From positions 1,932,471-1,996,470 of the forward strand of contig OX638379.1 of NCBI GenBank assembly GCA_951813605.1: DNA of 64,000 bases, written 5' to 3'. The position numbers and the translations under genes are program-made. This document shows, piece by piece, positions 37,738-47,078 of the stretch. The notes beneath the pieces are model-generated. The model was not told where the DNA came from and made no database searches. It was given only the letters and a program-made list of their open reading frames with translations. The stretch's first letter is position 1; each line of letters opens with the position of its first letter. The stretch is from an uncultured Bryobacterales bacterium. GTDB lineage: Bacteria > Acidobacteriota > Terriglobia > Bryobacterales > UBA6623.

Positions 37738-39495
37738 ATGGCCGCCCAAGAATCGACTCGCCCGCCAGACAGGTGGACACGCATCGTAGAACACCGATTC
37801 GGTGTCCTGTGCTCGTACCTGATGTTGACCATGCTCATGACGTTTCCGCTGGCGCTGAATTGGCGCAGTTCCCTGCCCGCGGGCACAGGCGACATCTGGC
37901 AGAACTATTGGAATTTCTGGTGGTGGAAACAGTGCCTGCTCAATGGCTGGAACCCGCTGCAGTCCCCATTGCTTTTCCACCCTTTCGGCGCAGACCTGGT
38001 CTTCCACACGCACTCGCCACTCAATCAGGTGATCGCCATGCCCGTGAACTTGCTCGCAGGCGAGGCGGCGGCATACAACTTCTGCCTCTTTATCGCCCTG
38101 ACGCTCGCGGGCTTCGGCACGTACCTCTTCGTGAGGGAGCTGACTGGTAGCGCCGCTTCCGGATTCTTAGCGGGCTTTGTCTTCGCGTACTTTCCCCAAA
38201 CAATCGAGCAGACGTTGGAGCACCTGAACCTGTTCTCGGTGCAATTTATCCCACTGACGCTCTTTTATCTATTGCGGTGGGGCCGGTCCCACCGCACGGA
38301 GCACGCACTAGCGTTTGGAGCCTGCTTCGGGCTCAACGCACTTGCCAGCTGGCACCTCGGTATCAAGCTACTCATGCTCGTCGCGCCTTGGACGGCGGTG
38401 CTGGCATGGCAGAATCGGCACCGTTGGCGGGCTTTCCTGGGGAATGCCGCCGCAGCCGCCACTCTGGCAACCATGCTCGTGCTGCCGCTCGCGGCCCCGA
38501 TGATCGGCCTCATCGCCGAAGGGACTGACTACTACCTTAAATACCCAGTTCAGCGCGGGATCGACCTGAGCTACCTGTTCACTCCGGCCTATGCCAATCC
38601 GATTCTCGGGTCGCTCGTCAATACCAGATATCTCGACCGCGCGTATCAAGCTGCGGGCTTCGTTTGCTATTTGGGAATCGTGCCGGTTGCGCTCGCCGCC
38701 TTTGGGGTGTGGCGCAAGGGGCGTCGCACAGTCCCGTGGGTCACTGTGTTCTTCGCCGGGCTCGTGCTGGCACTCGGCGCCGAACTGCTGTGGAACGGCA
38801 CCCGGTACGAATCGCTGTCGCTACCGTTCGCGACACTGCAGTGGTTGCCGCTCCTTGAGAATCTCCGGGTTGCGAATCGATTCTTGCTGCTGGCGGGCCT
38901 GGGACTCGCTGTCCTGGTGGGATACGGTTGGCGATCGCTGCGGGGCAAGCCGGCGTGGGCGCTACCTTTGGCAACGCTCCTAATACTTTCCGAGTACTGC
39001 TGGCTGCCATTCCCGTTGCGGCAAGTCGATCACTCACCGCTACTGGAACAAATCGCCACGCGTCCCGGCGCGGTGCTGGACATTCCGTTCCACCAAAGAA
39101 ACCGCACGGTGCACAACATGGTCGCCCAGACCGTTCACGGGAGGCCAATCTCCGGGGGGTATCTCTCCAGCTATCCTCCCGAGATCGAAGAGGCCATCAA
39201 GAGCGATCCGGCGCTGGGGCAACTCGCCGGCGTTCCAGTTCCAACCGTGGACGTCGATGTCGACAGGTTGCGGCAGCTCGGGTTTCGAACAGTTGTGATT
39301 CACAAGCTCCGGCGTCAAAGCGTTCGCGACGAATTGCTGAAGGGCGTTCGCCAGGAAGCGATGTTAGACCGTAAGCGCATCTTGAGGTTGGGAGGGATTC
39401 CCGACGCCACCATGGACGCCATCCGGCAGCAGCTCGATATGGCGGTAGGAGCCGCGGCGCTGGAAGACGACGTGCTCGCGGTTTACTTCTTGTAG
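37738..39495 (+). CDS. Polytopic membrane protein, GT-C glycosyltransferase-like
   Basis: 585 residues with roughly 10-11 hydrophobic segments in the first 440 residues, then a soluble C-terminal part. The first extracytoplasmic loop has GDIWQNYWNFWWWKQCLLNG and HPFGADLVFHTHSPLNQ, which resembles the acidic, aromatic loop of GT-C enzymes that use polyprenyl-phosphate sugars. The loop at ENLRVANRFLLLAGLG is also common in bacterial membrane mannosyl- or arabinosyltransferase-like proteins. I cannot name a subfamily; a transfer reaction at the outer face of the inner membrane is inferred. No glycan gene cluster surrounds it. Confidence 0.65.
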   Translation: MAAQESTRPPDRWTRIVEHRFGVLCSYLMLTMLMTFPLALNWRSSLPAGTGDIWQNYWNFWWWKQCLLNGWNPLQSPLLFHPFGADLVFHTHSPLNQVIAMPVNLLAGEAAAYNFCLFIALTLAGFGTYLFVRELTGSAASGFLAGFVFAYFPQTIEQTLEHLNLFSVQFIPLTLFYLLRWGRSHRTEHALAFGACFGLNALASWHLGIKLLMLVAPWTAVLAWQNRHRWRAFLGNAAAAATLATMLVLPLAAPMIGLIAEGTDYYLKYPVQRGIDLSYLFTPAYANPILGSLVNTRYLDRAYQAAGFVCYLGIVPVALAAFGVWRKGRRTVPWVTVFFAGLVLALGAELLWNGTRYESLSLPFATLQWLPLLENLRVANRFLLLAGLGLAVLVGYGWRSLRGKPAWALPLATLLILSEYCWLPFPLRQVDHSPLLEQIATRPGAVLDIPFHQRNRTVHNMVAQTVHGRPISGGYLSSYPPEIEEAIKSDPALGQLAGVPVPTVDVDVDRLRQLGFRTVVIHKLRRQSVRDELLKGVRQEAMLDRKRILRLGGIPDATMDAIRQQLDMAVGAAALEDDVLAVYFL

Positions 39496-40077
39496 GCCAC
39501 CTCGGCGGATCGCGGAGAGCGGAACGCTTCTCCTTTCGCACCCTTGACTTGGGTCGATACGTTCGAATCGTCGGCTCCCCACGCGCATCCAAGCGTGAAA
39601 GGCCAGCGATCTCAAACCTGCCATCGATACAGGGCGGCAACGTGCTTGAGCTGGTGGCCCCGAGTCCTGAAAGGGCTCCGTGAAGCGCGTATCCGCGCGA
39701 TGCATTGCGGGTGTGGATCGGTCGGCCGTTGGCGTTCGGCAATCGTCGCTCGGCGCAATTCCCAGAGGAGTGGAATCCCCGCAGCTGCACTCGACTTGGA
39801 TAGCACGCTTCCCAGTCATCAATTATTGCCGGCATCGCCGCTCGGCGACTACCTCAACTTCCAGCCCGCGAGCATTGGATAGGCAGAAGGTAGGAGGCTG
39901 CACCGTCGTTGCTGGACTTGGGTGTCTGAGTAAACTGACGAGCGTGCGCGGTCGGCAGCTTACTCCCGGGTCGAAGAAGATCTGGAGCGCGGGCGGTGAT
40001 TCCAAGTCCAGAACCGACATCATCGTCAAAGGCTGGAGCTTGATCGCCGTTGAGGCCGTTCGGCCGGCTTGACGGGG
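39496..40077. other. 580-base stretch between convergent genes, no gene recognised
   Basis: Frames on both strands are short, mutually overlapping and have no family resemblance. No repeat shared with the rest of the window was noticed. Confidence 0.45.
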
Positions 40078-42003
40078 TCAGGGTCGCATTTCGATCATCG
40101 CTTCAATCCATTCGCGCAAGTCATGATCCCGGAAGGAGACGTCCGCTGTCACAATGCTTAGGCCTTGCGCATGCGGTGCCGGCGTTATGCGAAAGCGGAC
40201 GCGATGCTCTTCCCTTGCGCCGACATGCAGCTCGGCATAGGCTGGGGTGCAACTCCATCCCTCGGGCACGTTCGGACGGATTGTAAATGTCTCGGCCTCG
40301 GGCAGGTGATTCAAGACCACCGCGTACAAGTCGAACTCCTCGCCCGCCGAGGCCTGCTGCCCATACGGATATAGCCGCGACCACTGCTCGTCCACACCGA
40401 AATTCGGGTCTTCCCAGGCAACCATCTCGGCAATGACCCGCTTCTTCTCCTGCAAGACTTCGCGCATAGTCGCGAGTTGCTCGTCGTCATAGCGAAAGAC
40501 CTCGTCAATGTGCTGGTTGACAAGCCAGTACTCGCCTTCGATCTCCGCAATCTTGTCCAAGCACCGGAAGTGTCCTAGCGTGGGGTGCAGCAGGTGGCGG
40601 TTGAGCAGGCAGTAGTCGTCCAGCCCGGATGGGCTGAACGAATCCCCGATGAAGAAATACCGCTCTCCGTTATCGCGCCGGACATCCAGGCCCCCGTGGT
40701 AGATTGCCTGCCCAGGAAAGTACGTGTAGCGGAACTCGAACTCGTGCCAGCGCAGCGTTTGCCCCTCCGCAAGAGCCTGGACCGGTCGGATCGGCTGGTA
40801 AGTCATTGCCGGCATGTGGTAGGCACCCGGGTTCTGCAGAATGTCCTGGAGTTCCTTGCCCGCGTAGACAGGCACTCCGGCCTCGGAGGCCATCGCTTGG
40901 ACGTAGTCGGTGTGATCGTCGTGGAAATGCGTCACGAAGATCCCCTCGAGTTCCCTAATCACGCGACGACGCTGCAGCCGGCGCACCTGCCGCATCACTT
41001 CCTCGCTGCCGCAATCGATCAAGAAAGCTGCTTTCGTGTCGGACACCAGCAGCCGAGAGGTCCCGAACTTTCGCCACCACCGCGGCGGTGTCTGCCGCAG
41101 CTTGACCGCCATCGGCATCCATTCCACTGGGGTGTCGCCAAGCACGCGCCGCGCCCGCTTCTCGAGGTTGTCCTCTCCCCAATACCAGCGCAGTGCGTCG
41201 GTACGGAAATAAGCAAGGAACAGCCTTCGGATCCTTTCCAGGAGGAGGTTGATGTCTCCCTGGACATCGCGAATGACAGGGCCGCGCGCCGGGACGATGA
41301 TGTCCGGGTCGGCCGCCGCAACCTTGCGCAGGCTCCGGATAACATCCGCGGCCCGAGCCGCGTAGCCGTGGTAGCCACGCGTCTCGGTCTCTTCAATTGA
41401 GTCCTGGAGACTGTACAGGTCAAAGATCTTGCCTCCCGCGAGGATGAGGTCGCCCGTGAATGCGACCCGCGTCCCAGCGAGTTCTACGATGTACGAAACG
41501 GCCCCTCGCGTGTAGCCGGGCGTGTCAAGGACCTCGACAGTCAATCCCCTCCAATCGATTGATCTCCCGCTGATGGCAGGCTCCTGCACCGACAGATTCT
41601 TCGCCAGGACCTTGGTGGACTGCTGTGCGTAGTCGTGAAATCTCGTTCCGCGGAATTCGTCCCAGAATCCCGTCGCACCGTTCAAGTAGGGCAGTTCAGC
41701 TGCGGGAGCCACTACCCGCGCCTCCCTCGAGGCTAGGCCGAGTGCCGCCCACGCGACGTCGCGGCGGTGGTGGGTGAGAAACACCTTTTCAACTTCTCGA
41801 AGTTTGTCGTCAGGATCACCGTAGAACACGATCTTGTGGCCATCGCGTTCGATTGAGACTCCATTGACCGGGCCGACAGATAGCGACAAGCCCCGCGGAA
41901 GGCCGGTCTTCAGCTGACAACCGCCCGCCAGGCACAGTAGCGCCGTCAGCGCGATGCAATGAGCGCGTAGGGGCGGGCTTATTGGCGGACTCGGACAGTC
42001 CAT
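40078..42003 (-). CDS. Lipoprotein with two metallo-beta-lactamase-fold domains
   Basis: 641 residues. The ATG at 42003 has CGGAGG 9 nt upstream; lipobox LAGGC. N-terminal domain: KVFLTHHRRDVAWAAL stands where HxHxxDH should be, so its metal site looks incomplete, but TPGYTRGAVSYIV and AFTGDLILAGGK keep the later fold motifs. The C-terminal domain is canonical: FVTHFHDDHTDYVQAM and FFIGDSFSPSGLDDY. The final 90 residues form a beta-rich tail. Tandem MBL enzymes with one dead domain often act as hydrolases with a structural partner domain. The substrate is unknown. It is divergent from tag. Confidence 0.8.
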   Translation of the reverse strand: MDCPSPPISPPLRAHCIALTALLCLAGGCQLKTGLPRGLSLSVGPVNGVSIERDGHKIVFYGDPDDKLREVEKVFLTHHRRDVAWAALGLASREARVVAPAAELPYLNGATGFWDEFRGTRFHDYAQQSTKVLAKNLSVQEPAISGRSIDWRGLTVEVLDTPGYTRGAVSYIVELAGTRVAFTGDLILAGGKIFDLYSLQDSIEETETRGYHGYAARAADVIRSLRKVAAADPDIIVPARGPVIRDVQGDINLLLERIRRLFLAYFRTDALRWYWGEDNLEKRARRVLGDTPVEWMPMAVKLRQTPPRWWRKFGTSRLLVSDTKAAFLIDCGSEEVMRQVRRLQRRRVIRELEGIFVTHFHDDHTDYVQAMASEAGVPVYAGKELQDILQNPGAYHMPAMTYQPIRPVQALAEGQTLRWHEFEFRYTYFPGQAIYHGGLDVRRDNGERYFFIGDSFSPSGLDDYCLLNRHLLHPTLGHFRCLDKIAEIEGEYWLVNQHIDEVFRYDDEQLATMREVLQEKKRVIAEMVAWEDPNFGVDEQWSRLYPYGQQASAGEEFDLYAVVLNHLPEAETFTIRPNVPEGWSCTPAYAELHVGAREEHRVRFRITPAPHAQGLSIVTADVSFRDHDLREWIEAMIEMRP

Positions 42004-42142
42004 TCCCAGCCGCCTCCGGTAATCCCGATTGGTACCGACGCACGCCATAGCCCGATCCTATCAACGCCCGCCCCGGGAGAAGCGCGAGCGCTCCTGCCCA
42101 GCGGAGCGGAAAAACCCGGGAGCCCTATCATAGTCTTCGAGA

Positions 42143-42829
42143 ATGGCTGAGCCTAGGACGGGTTCGATTCTGCCCAATACACGTTCGGCGCCGGGCCTGA
42201 TACGAGGCACAGACGGCATCGAACGCTGTTTCTGGGCGGGAGAGCACGCGGATTACATCGAGTACCACGACCGGGAATGGGGCGTTCCGGTAGCAGACGA
42301 CCGATTGCTGTTTGAAAAGATCTGCCTTGAGGGCTTCCAATCGGGATTGTCGTGGCTGACCATTCTCCGGAAGCGCGAGAACTTTCGCGACGCGTTCGCT
42401 GGCTTCGATATAGAGCGGGTCGCGGCGTACTCGGAACAACACGTGGAGAGGCTGCTTCAGAATCCGGGGATCATTCGGCACAGAGGCAAGATCGAATCGA
42501 CGATTAACAATGCCCGCAGAGCCTGCGAAATGGTTTCGCGCTATGGCTCTCTCGCAGCATTCTTCTGGCAATGGGAGCCGGACGAGGCATCGCGCCCCGC
42601 TTGCCTTGACCACGCGACACTTCTGACGCTGGCAAAGTCAGCCGAGTCGATTGCGATGGCGAAGGAGCTCAAGCGCCAGGGGTGGCGATTCGTCGGCCCT
42701 ACAACCGCGTACGCCTTCATGCAGGCCATGGGCCTCGTGAACGACCACATCGAGGGTTGCTCCGCTCGCGCCGCGATCGAGGCGCATCGAGCGCGGTTCC
42801 GTAGACCGAACCTTCTACCGGATCCCTAG
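42143..42829 (+). CDS. tag: DNA-3-methyladenine glycosylase I
   Basis: Removes 3-methyladenine from alkylated DNA. 228 residues. RCFWAG has the N-terminal zinc cysteine, YHDREWGVPVADDRLLFE and LEGFQSGLSWLTILRKR are Tag signatures, and GPTTAYAFMQAMGLVNDHIE with the terminal Cys completes the zinc-snap site. The leader before residue 20 is longer than in E. coli Tag. It is monocistronic. Confidence 0.94.
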   Translation: MAEPRTGSILPNTRSAPGLIRGTDGIERCFWAGEHADYIEYHDREWGVPVADDRLLFEKICLEGFQSGLSWLTILRKRENFRDAFAGFDIERVAAYSEQHVERLLQNPGIIRHRGKIESTINNARRACEMVSRYGSLAAFFWQWEPDEASRPACLDHATLLTLAKSAESIAMAKELKRQGWRFVGPTTAYAFMQAMGLVNDHIEGCSARAAIEAHRARFRRPNLLPDP

Positions 42830-42862
42830 CGAAAGACTTGGATGTGGGCTCGGCGTTGCAAT

Positions 42863-43651
42863 TCAATGCCCTTGGAAGCTCGGCCTGCGCTTCTCGAGGA
42901 ACGCGCCGATGCCTGCGCGACCGTCGACGGTGCGGACAGCATCCGCGATTGCCCTCGTTTCCATTTCCATCTGAGTTTCCAGCGACTCGTGCATGCCTCT
43001 GTGGAGCAAGCCCTTTGCCGCTCCGAACGCCCAAGTCGCGCCCTTGGCAAGCTTGCAGGCCAATGATTCGGCGGCGCCTACCAGCTCGTCGTCCGCAGTC
43101 ACACGCGAGACCAAGCCCCAATCCAGCGCCTCGCGCGCTGTCAGGACGCGGTTCGTCAGGGCCATGTCCATCGCCCGCCGCAAGCCCACCAGGCGCGGCA
43201 GGAAATAGGTCGAGGACCCATCGGGGGTCAGGCCCGCATTCGTGTAAGCCATGGTGAACTTCGCGGATTCGGCAGCCAGCACCAAGTCGCTTGCGATCGC
43301 CAGGCTGAACCCGCCGCCCGCGGCGAATCCGTGAACAGCGCTCACCGTGGGAGCCGACTGGCGCGCGAATCGCGAAATGGCTCCGTGGAGGTAAGTGGTC
43401 GTCTCCTTGAGATACGCCGATAGCTCGTCGCCTTTCTTGGCGAAGGTCTTCAGGTCGCCGCCGCCGCTGAACATGGGGCCTTCCCCGCGGATTAAGACGG
43501 CCCGGACTTCCGGGTTCTCGTCGCAGTCGATTGCGACCAGCATCAACTCGCGCGCCACATCGGCGTTGATCGAGTTGGCATTGCCGGGTCGGTTCAAGAC
43601 CACGTGTGCGACGTGATCTTGGATGTCGAATCGGATCGCTTGGTAATCCAT
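42863..43651 (-). CDS. Enoyl-CoA hydratase/isomerase family protein
   Basis: 262 residues, crotonase fold. VAHVVLNRPGNANSINADVA, the oxyanion-hole FSGGGDLKTFAKKG, AAGGGFSLAIASDLVLAAES, and AGLTPDGSSTYFLPRLVG. In the last motif the usual acidic catalytic residue is Asp-Gly (PDGSS), as in 2-(1,2-epoxy-1,2-dihydrophenyl)acetyl-CoA isomerase (PaaG)-like members. ATG at 43651 is chosen over 43741 because family similarity begins there. It is convergent with tag and divergent from the S24 repressor gene. The substrate is not assignable. Confidence 0.88.
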   Translation of the reverse strand: MDYQAIRFDIQDHVAHVVLNRPGNANSINADVARELMLVAIDCDENPEVRAVLIRGEGPMFSGGGDLKTFAKKGDELSAYLKETTTYLHGAISRFARQSAPTVSAVHGFAAGGGFSLAIASDLVLAAESAKFTMAYTNAGLTPDGSSTYFLPRLVGLRRAMDMALTNRVLTAREALDWGLVSRVTADDELVGAAESLACKLAKGATWAFGAAKGLLHRGMHESLETQMEMETRAIADAVRTVDGRAGIGAFLEKRRPSFQGH

Positions 43652-43755
43652 CGCCTGAGTGTACTCAACCGCCGGGCTACGACGGCGCGTCTTGCCCCGT
43701 CGAACGGGTCGCCCCTTTTGCAGAAGGCTATGTCCGCACAAACGGGACTGTTATT

Positions 43756-43811
43756 TCTATTGATAGATTTTTTCTCGCATCAAAACAAGTAATGAGTATA
43801 CTGTCTATAGA
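43756..43811 (+). promoter_or_regulatory. Palindromic sites and promoter of the S24 repressor gene
   Basis: An AT-rich island in GC-rich DNA. TCTATTGATAGA (43756-43767) is a perfect 5-2-5 dyad and TCTATAGA (43804-43811) repeats its half-sites. TATACT (43797-43802) fits a -10 box, but no good -35 is seen. The start codon is only 12 nt after the -10, so the mRNA would be nearly leaderless, with no Shine-Dalgarno. Autoregulation by the encoded repressor is inferred. Confidence 0.5.
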
Positions 43812-43814
43812 GCG

Positions 43815-44546
43815 ATGGAAGCTTCCGAGATCATTGCGGCCATTCAAGAGGCGCTGAATCGCAAGGGGACCAACCCCAGCCGCTTCGCAAAGGAGCACGG
43901 TTTCTCGATCAATGCCATCCGGTACATCCTGGAAGGACGCCCTCCAAGCAGCCGGCGGCTGGCCGACGTGTGCGACGCGCTCGGCCTAGAGTTCTACGTA
44001 GGCCTGCCCCGGGCTCCCGCTGGATCGCGTCTCGACGCCGGCCAGCTCGCAACCGAGCTGGAGCGCCTCGCAAGCGAAGCCCGTCGCCTCGCCGCAGAGC
44101 ATCGGGAACCTCCCGCGCAGATTGACCAGCGCGGCCTATACGTGTCCGCCCCGCGCTACGAGGTGCTTGCCGCCGCAGGGGCGGGAGCATCAGTCGGAGA
44201 CGAGGTCATCAAGGGCTACCTCGGATTCAATACGAGATGGCTGCGCGACCAGCAGCTGATGGCGGACAAGCTAGCGGTCATTGAGGTGCAGGGCGACTCG
44301 ATGGAACCGACTTTGCACGACGCCGACATTGTGCTGCTGGACATGCGAACGCTGGAATTGCGCGATGGCGATATTTACACCCTCCGGCGGGAGGACGAGC
44401 TTCTCGTCAAGAGGCTGCGAAAGCAAGGCCCGAACTGGCTGATTGTCAGCGATAATATCGGCTACCCGGTGGAGCCGCTCGACGATAGCGTTAGCGTGGT
44501 CGGCCGAGTCGTTTGGCTCGGAAGGACTTTCCGGCGGTCGTCCTGA
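43815..44546 (+). CDS. S24/LexA-like transcriptional repressor
   Basis: 243 residues. N-terminal helix-turn-helix (PSRFAKEHGFSINAIRYILE; residues 21-40), a charged Ala-rich coiled-coil linker (75-100), then an S24 peptidase domain. LAAAGAGASVGDE is the likely Ala-Gly autocleavage region. The catalytic Ser162 is in GDSMEPTL and Lys199 in ELLVKRL. Such CI/LexA-type proteins cleave themselves after DNA damage or act as phage-type repressors. No prophage genes are nearby, so a host or orphan repressor is likely. Palindromic sites and a near-leaderless promoter lie just upstream. Confidence 0.88.
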   Translation: MEASEIIAAIQEALNRKGTNPSRFAKEHGFSINAIRYILEGRPPSSRRLADVCDALGLEFYVGLPRAPAGSRLDAGQLATELERLASEARRLAAEHREPPAQIDQRGLYVSAPRYEVLAAAGAGASVGDEVIKGYLGFNTRWLRDQQLMADKLAVIEVQGDSMEPTLHDADIVLLDMRTLELRDGDIYTLRREDELLVKRLRKQGPNWLIVSDNIGYPVEPLDDSVSVVGRVVWLGRTFRRSS

Positions 44547-44554
44547 CCCCGCGA

Positions 44555-45877
44555 TTACCGATCGACGGCCTGGCCGCCCACGTAAACGGCGTGTATGTCG
44601 CGTAGATTCCGGATATTCCCCAACGGATTGCCGTTGAGCAGAACCATGTCGGCGACCTTGCCCTCTGCAAGCGTCCCGTAGTCCCGATCGATCCCGAGGG
44701 CCTCGGAGGAATTCTTCGAGAACGAAACAATGACCTGCATCGGCGTCAGCCCTGCCTCGACCATCAATTCCGCCTCCCAGTGCTCGAAGTAGCCGGGAAA
44801 CCGAGCGGGCGGCCCCGTATCGGTGCCGAAGCCGATCTTAACTCCGGCATCGGACAGCTTCTTGAGATTGCGCATAGCGACACGGAAATTCTCGCGATTG
44901 ATCTGCTGTTCCGGATCCTTCGCCTGCGTTTGATGCAGCGATGTGCGCAGTCCCTGCACTACAGAAGCGTCTACGGAGCGGGCAAAAAAGGCGTCGTCCA
45001 GCCATGCGGGCAAGTCGGCATATACATAGGTCGACTGCTCCCTGGTCAGAGTCGGGGCATAGGTGATTCCCTTTGCCAGCAGCCTGCGAATCAACCCCCG
45101 GTCGACTTCGCCGTCGCGGACGCTGTGGACGACGATGTCCAGCCCGGCTTCCGCTAGCAGCTTTGCGTCGGAGAGCTCGTAAAGGTGCGCGACCGCGAGC
45201 AACCCTCGCTTGTGGGCTTGATCGATGATTGCCGTGAAGACCGCCTGCTTCAGCTTCACGAACGCCCCATGGTGGCTGTCGACCCACATCTTCACCAACT
45301 CAGCCCCGGCTTCGGCGAGCTTGTCGACGTGCTGCCTCGCCTCCTGAGGAGTCGAGACCTCCAAAGCCAGGCCCTTGACTCCAGGGGCCTGGGTCGGATA
45401 ACCGTTGGGTGTTGTAAATCCTTGCAACGCTGTCAGCACCCTAGCGTGGCCAGGAACCTCCCCTCGGTTGACCGCGTCCCGCACGCCCACCACTAAGTCC
45501 ATGTCCGTGCCGAGACTTGTTGTGGTCGTTACGCCGTACGATGCGTAAGTCCGCAAGTTGTCTAGAACGTTCTCGCGCGAGTAGTTCTCCTGGGCTTGGA
45601 CCAACCCCTTTGTCAGGCCCACGTGCCCGTGGAGATTGATGATTCCCGGAATCAACGTCTTCCCCTTGCCGTCAACGATCTCCGCGTTGTCCGGCGCTTG
45701 CAGGGTGCCGCCCTCTCCGATCAAGACGATGCGACCACCTACAGCCAAGACCGTAGCGTTCAGCACAGGCGGGCCCCCGCTACCGTCGATGAGCGTGACC
45801 CCTTGTATGACAAGCGGGCGCTGCGCCTGGGCAAATAAGGGCAACAACAGGATCAAGATGGCAAAACTAAGCCTCAT
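44555..45877 (-). CDS. Secreted amidohydrolase
   Basis: 440 residues with signal peptide MRLSFAILILLLPLFAQAQ. Amidohydrolase-superfamily TIM barrel: LIPGIINLHGHVGL (first metal site HxH), a Lys in ELVKMWVDSHHG, AVAHLYEL and IVVHSVRD histidines, and GFGTDTGPP with the catalytic Asp. The ending DYGTLAEGKVADMVLLNGNP is typical of the imidazolonepropionase/prolidase-like group. Export suggests degradation of peptides or cyclic amides outside the cytoplasm. It converges on the S24 gene with only 8 nt between stops. Confidence 0.88.
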   Translation of the reverse strand: MRLSFAILILLLPLFAQAQRPLVIQGVTLIDGSGGPPVLNATVLAVGGRIVLIGEGGTLQAPDNAEIVDGKGKTLIPGIINLHGHVGLTKGLVQAQENYSRENVLDNLRTYASYGVTTTTSLGTDMDLVVGVRDAVNRGEVPGHARVLTALQGFTTPNGYPTQAPGVKGLALEVSTPQEARQHVDKLAEAGAELVKMWVDSHHGAFVKLKQAVFTAIIDQAHKRGLLAVAHLYELSDAKLLAEAGLDIVVHSVRDGEVDRGLIRRLLAKGITYAPTLTREQSTYVYADLPAWLDDAFFARSVDASVVQGLRTSLHQTQAKDPEQQINRENFRVAMRNLKKLSDAGVKIGFGTDTGPPARFPGYFEHWEAELMVEAGLTPMQVIVSFSKNSSEALGIDRDYGTLAEGKVADMVLLNGNPLGNIRNLRDIHAVYVGGQAVDR

Positions 45878-46262
45878 CGCCGTTGGATTCTAGCACGGGC
45901 CTTGGATGGCAGGCCGCTCCATCAGACAGGGTCCCGACCAAGTTCCACAGTTGCCTTGTTGGAGGTGCCCGGCGAGGGTCACTCAGAATTGCTCGAGGTC
46001 CTAGCTAGCCGCCAAATCGTGCAGCCAGGCTGGAATATCCGTCCGTTCAAGTGTCAGGCCCATTCATGCGGAATCAGCGGGGGGCGTTCCCTTCATGGGA
46101 GCAATCGCCGTCGGAACCAGACTTCAGGGTCGCTCTGCAACGCGCCCCAGTGCCAGCATTGGTAAGCTACTTTCCAGAGGACCGGCCAGTTCGCCCTCGT
46201 GTTCCCCGCCAGCCGCATCTGACGGACCGCGATCTTGGCATGAGGCAGGCCGGAAACACCGC
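45878..46262. other. 385-base divergent intergenic region
   Basis: It should hold the promoters of the amidohydrolase and Fe-S genes. An open frame continues upstream of 46263 to 46095, but its composition is not protein-like. No clear -10/-35 pair was identified. Confidence 0.4.
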
Positions 46263-47078
46263 ATGCTCATTGATACCAACAAGTGCGTCGCCTGCGCGAA
46301 CTGCGTGCCGGTTTGCCCGATGGGCGCGATTTACGTCGACACGACGATCAACCGCGCGCGGATCAATCAGGACGAATGCGTGGAATGCGGCACTTGCTTT
46401 CGGGGGATGAGCCAGGAGCATCTGAATCCCACCATGGTGAGAACGGTTCGCAAGCTCGCGCGGCTCTTTCGCTTTCGCTTCGAGCCGGAACCTGACGTCT
46501 GTCCGACCGCTGCCTTCGTAATGAATGACTTGGAAATGCCTCGGCTTGTTCGACAGGTGTTCTCCGATCCCGTAGTGGAGCACAAGTCGACGGGCATCAA
46601 GGGGCGCGGCACGGAGGAAGTCAAGACCAACGACGTCAATCCCCGAGTGGACGTAGGCGAGGTGGGCTACACCATCGAATTCGGCCGTCCGGGCGTCGGG
46701 GTTCGCTTTCGAGACATTCAAGAGATGACGATGTCGCTCGCGGACATTGGCGTCCAATTCGAAGAAAAGAATCCCATCAGCCACTTGATGACCGACAAAT
46801 CGAGTGGCACGCTGCGCGACGATATTTTGAACGAGAAAATCCTCTCCGGCATCGTCGAGATCAAGACCCGGCTCGATCAGGTCGAGCGCGTGCTGACGAC
46901 AGTCGAAGACGTCAACCGTCAGATCGACACCGTGACGGCCGTCGGGATTTCGACGCGGTGTGACAGCGAAGGCGAGGAAACTCATCTGGCGGAGCTATTG
47001 GAGGAACTCGGTTACGGAGCGGAGCGCGCAAAGACGAACATGGGGCTCGGCCGGTTGACCAACATGGAGGCCGCATGA
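46263..47078 (+). CDS. Two-cluster ferredoxin-like protein with unrecognised C-terminal domain
   Basis: 271 residues. First 4Fe-4S motif: Cys8, 11, 14, 18 (CVACANCVPVCP). The second starts normally (Cys39, 42, 45 in CVECGTC) but its fourth Cys-Pro is 35 residues later (Cys80, DVCP), an insertion absent from ordinary 2[4Fe-4S] ferredoxins. Residues about 100-271 form a soluble alpha/beta region (VGYTIEFGRPGVGVRFRDIQ) ending in an acidic helix, which I do not recognise. It overlaps the next gene by 4 nt (ATGA), implying a stoichiometric partner. An electron-transfer or regulatory role is inferred. The start at 46263 places the first cluster at residue 8. Confidence 0.75.
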   Translation: MLIDTNKCVACANCVPVCPMGAIYVDTTINRARINQDECVECGTCFRGMSQEHLNPTMVRTVRKLARLFRFRFEPEPDVCPTAAFVMNDLEMPRLVRQVFSDPVVEHKSTGIKGRGTEEVKTNDVNPRVDVGEVGYTIEFGRPGVGVRFRDIQEMTMSLADIGVQFEEKNPISHLMTDKSSGTLRDDILNEKILSGIVEIKTRLDQVERVLTTVEDVNRQIDTVTAVGISTRCDSEGEETHLAELLEELGYGAERAKTNMGLGRLTNMEAA

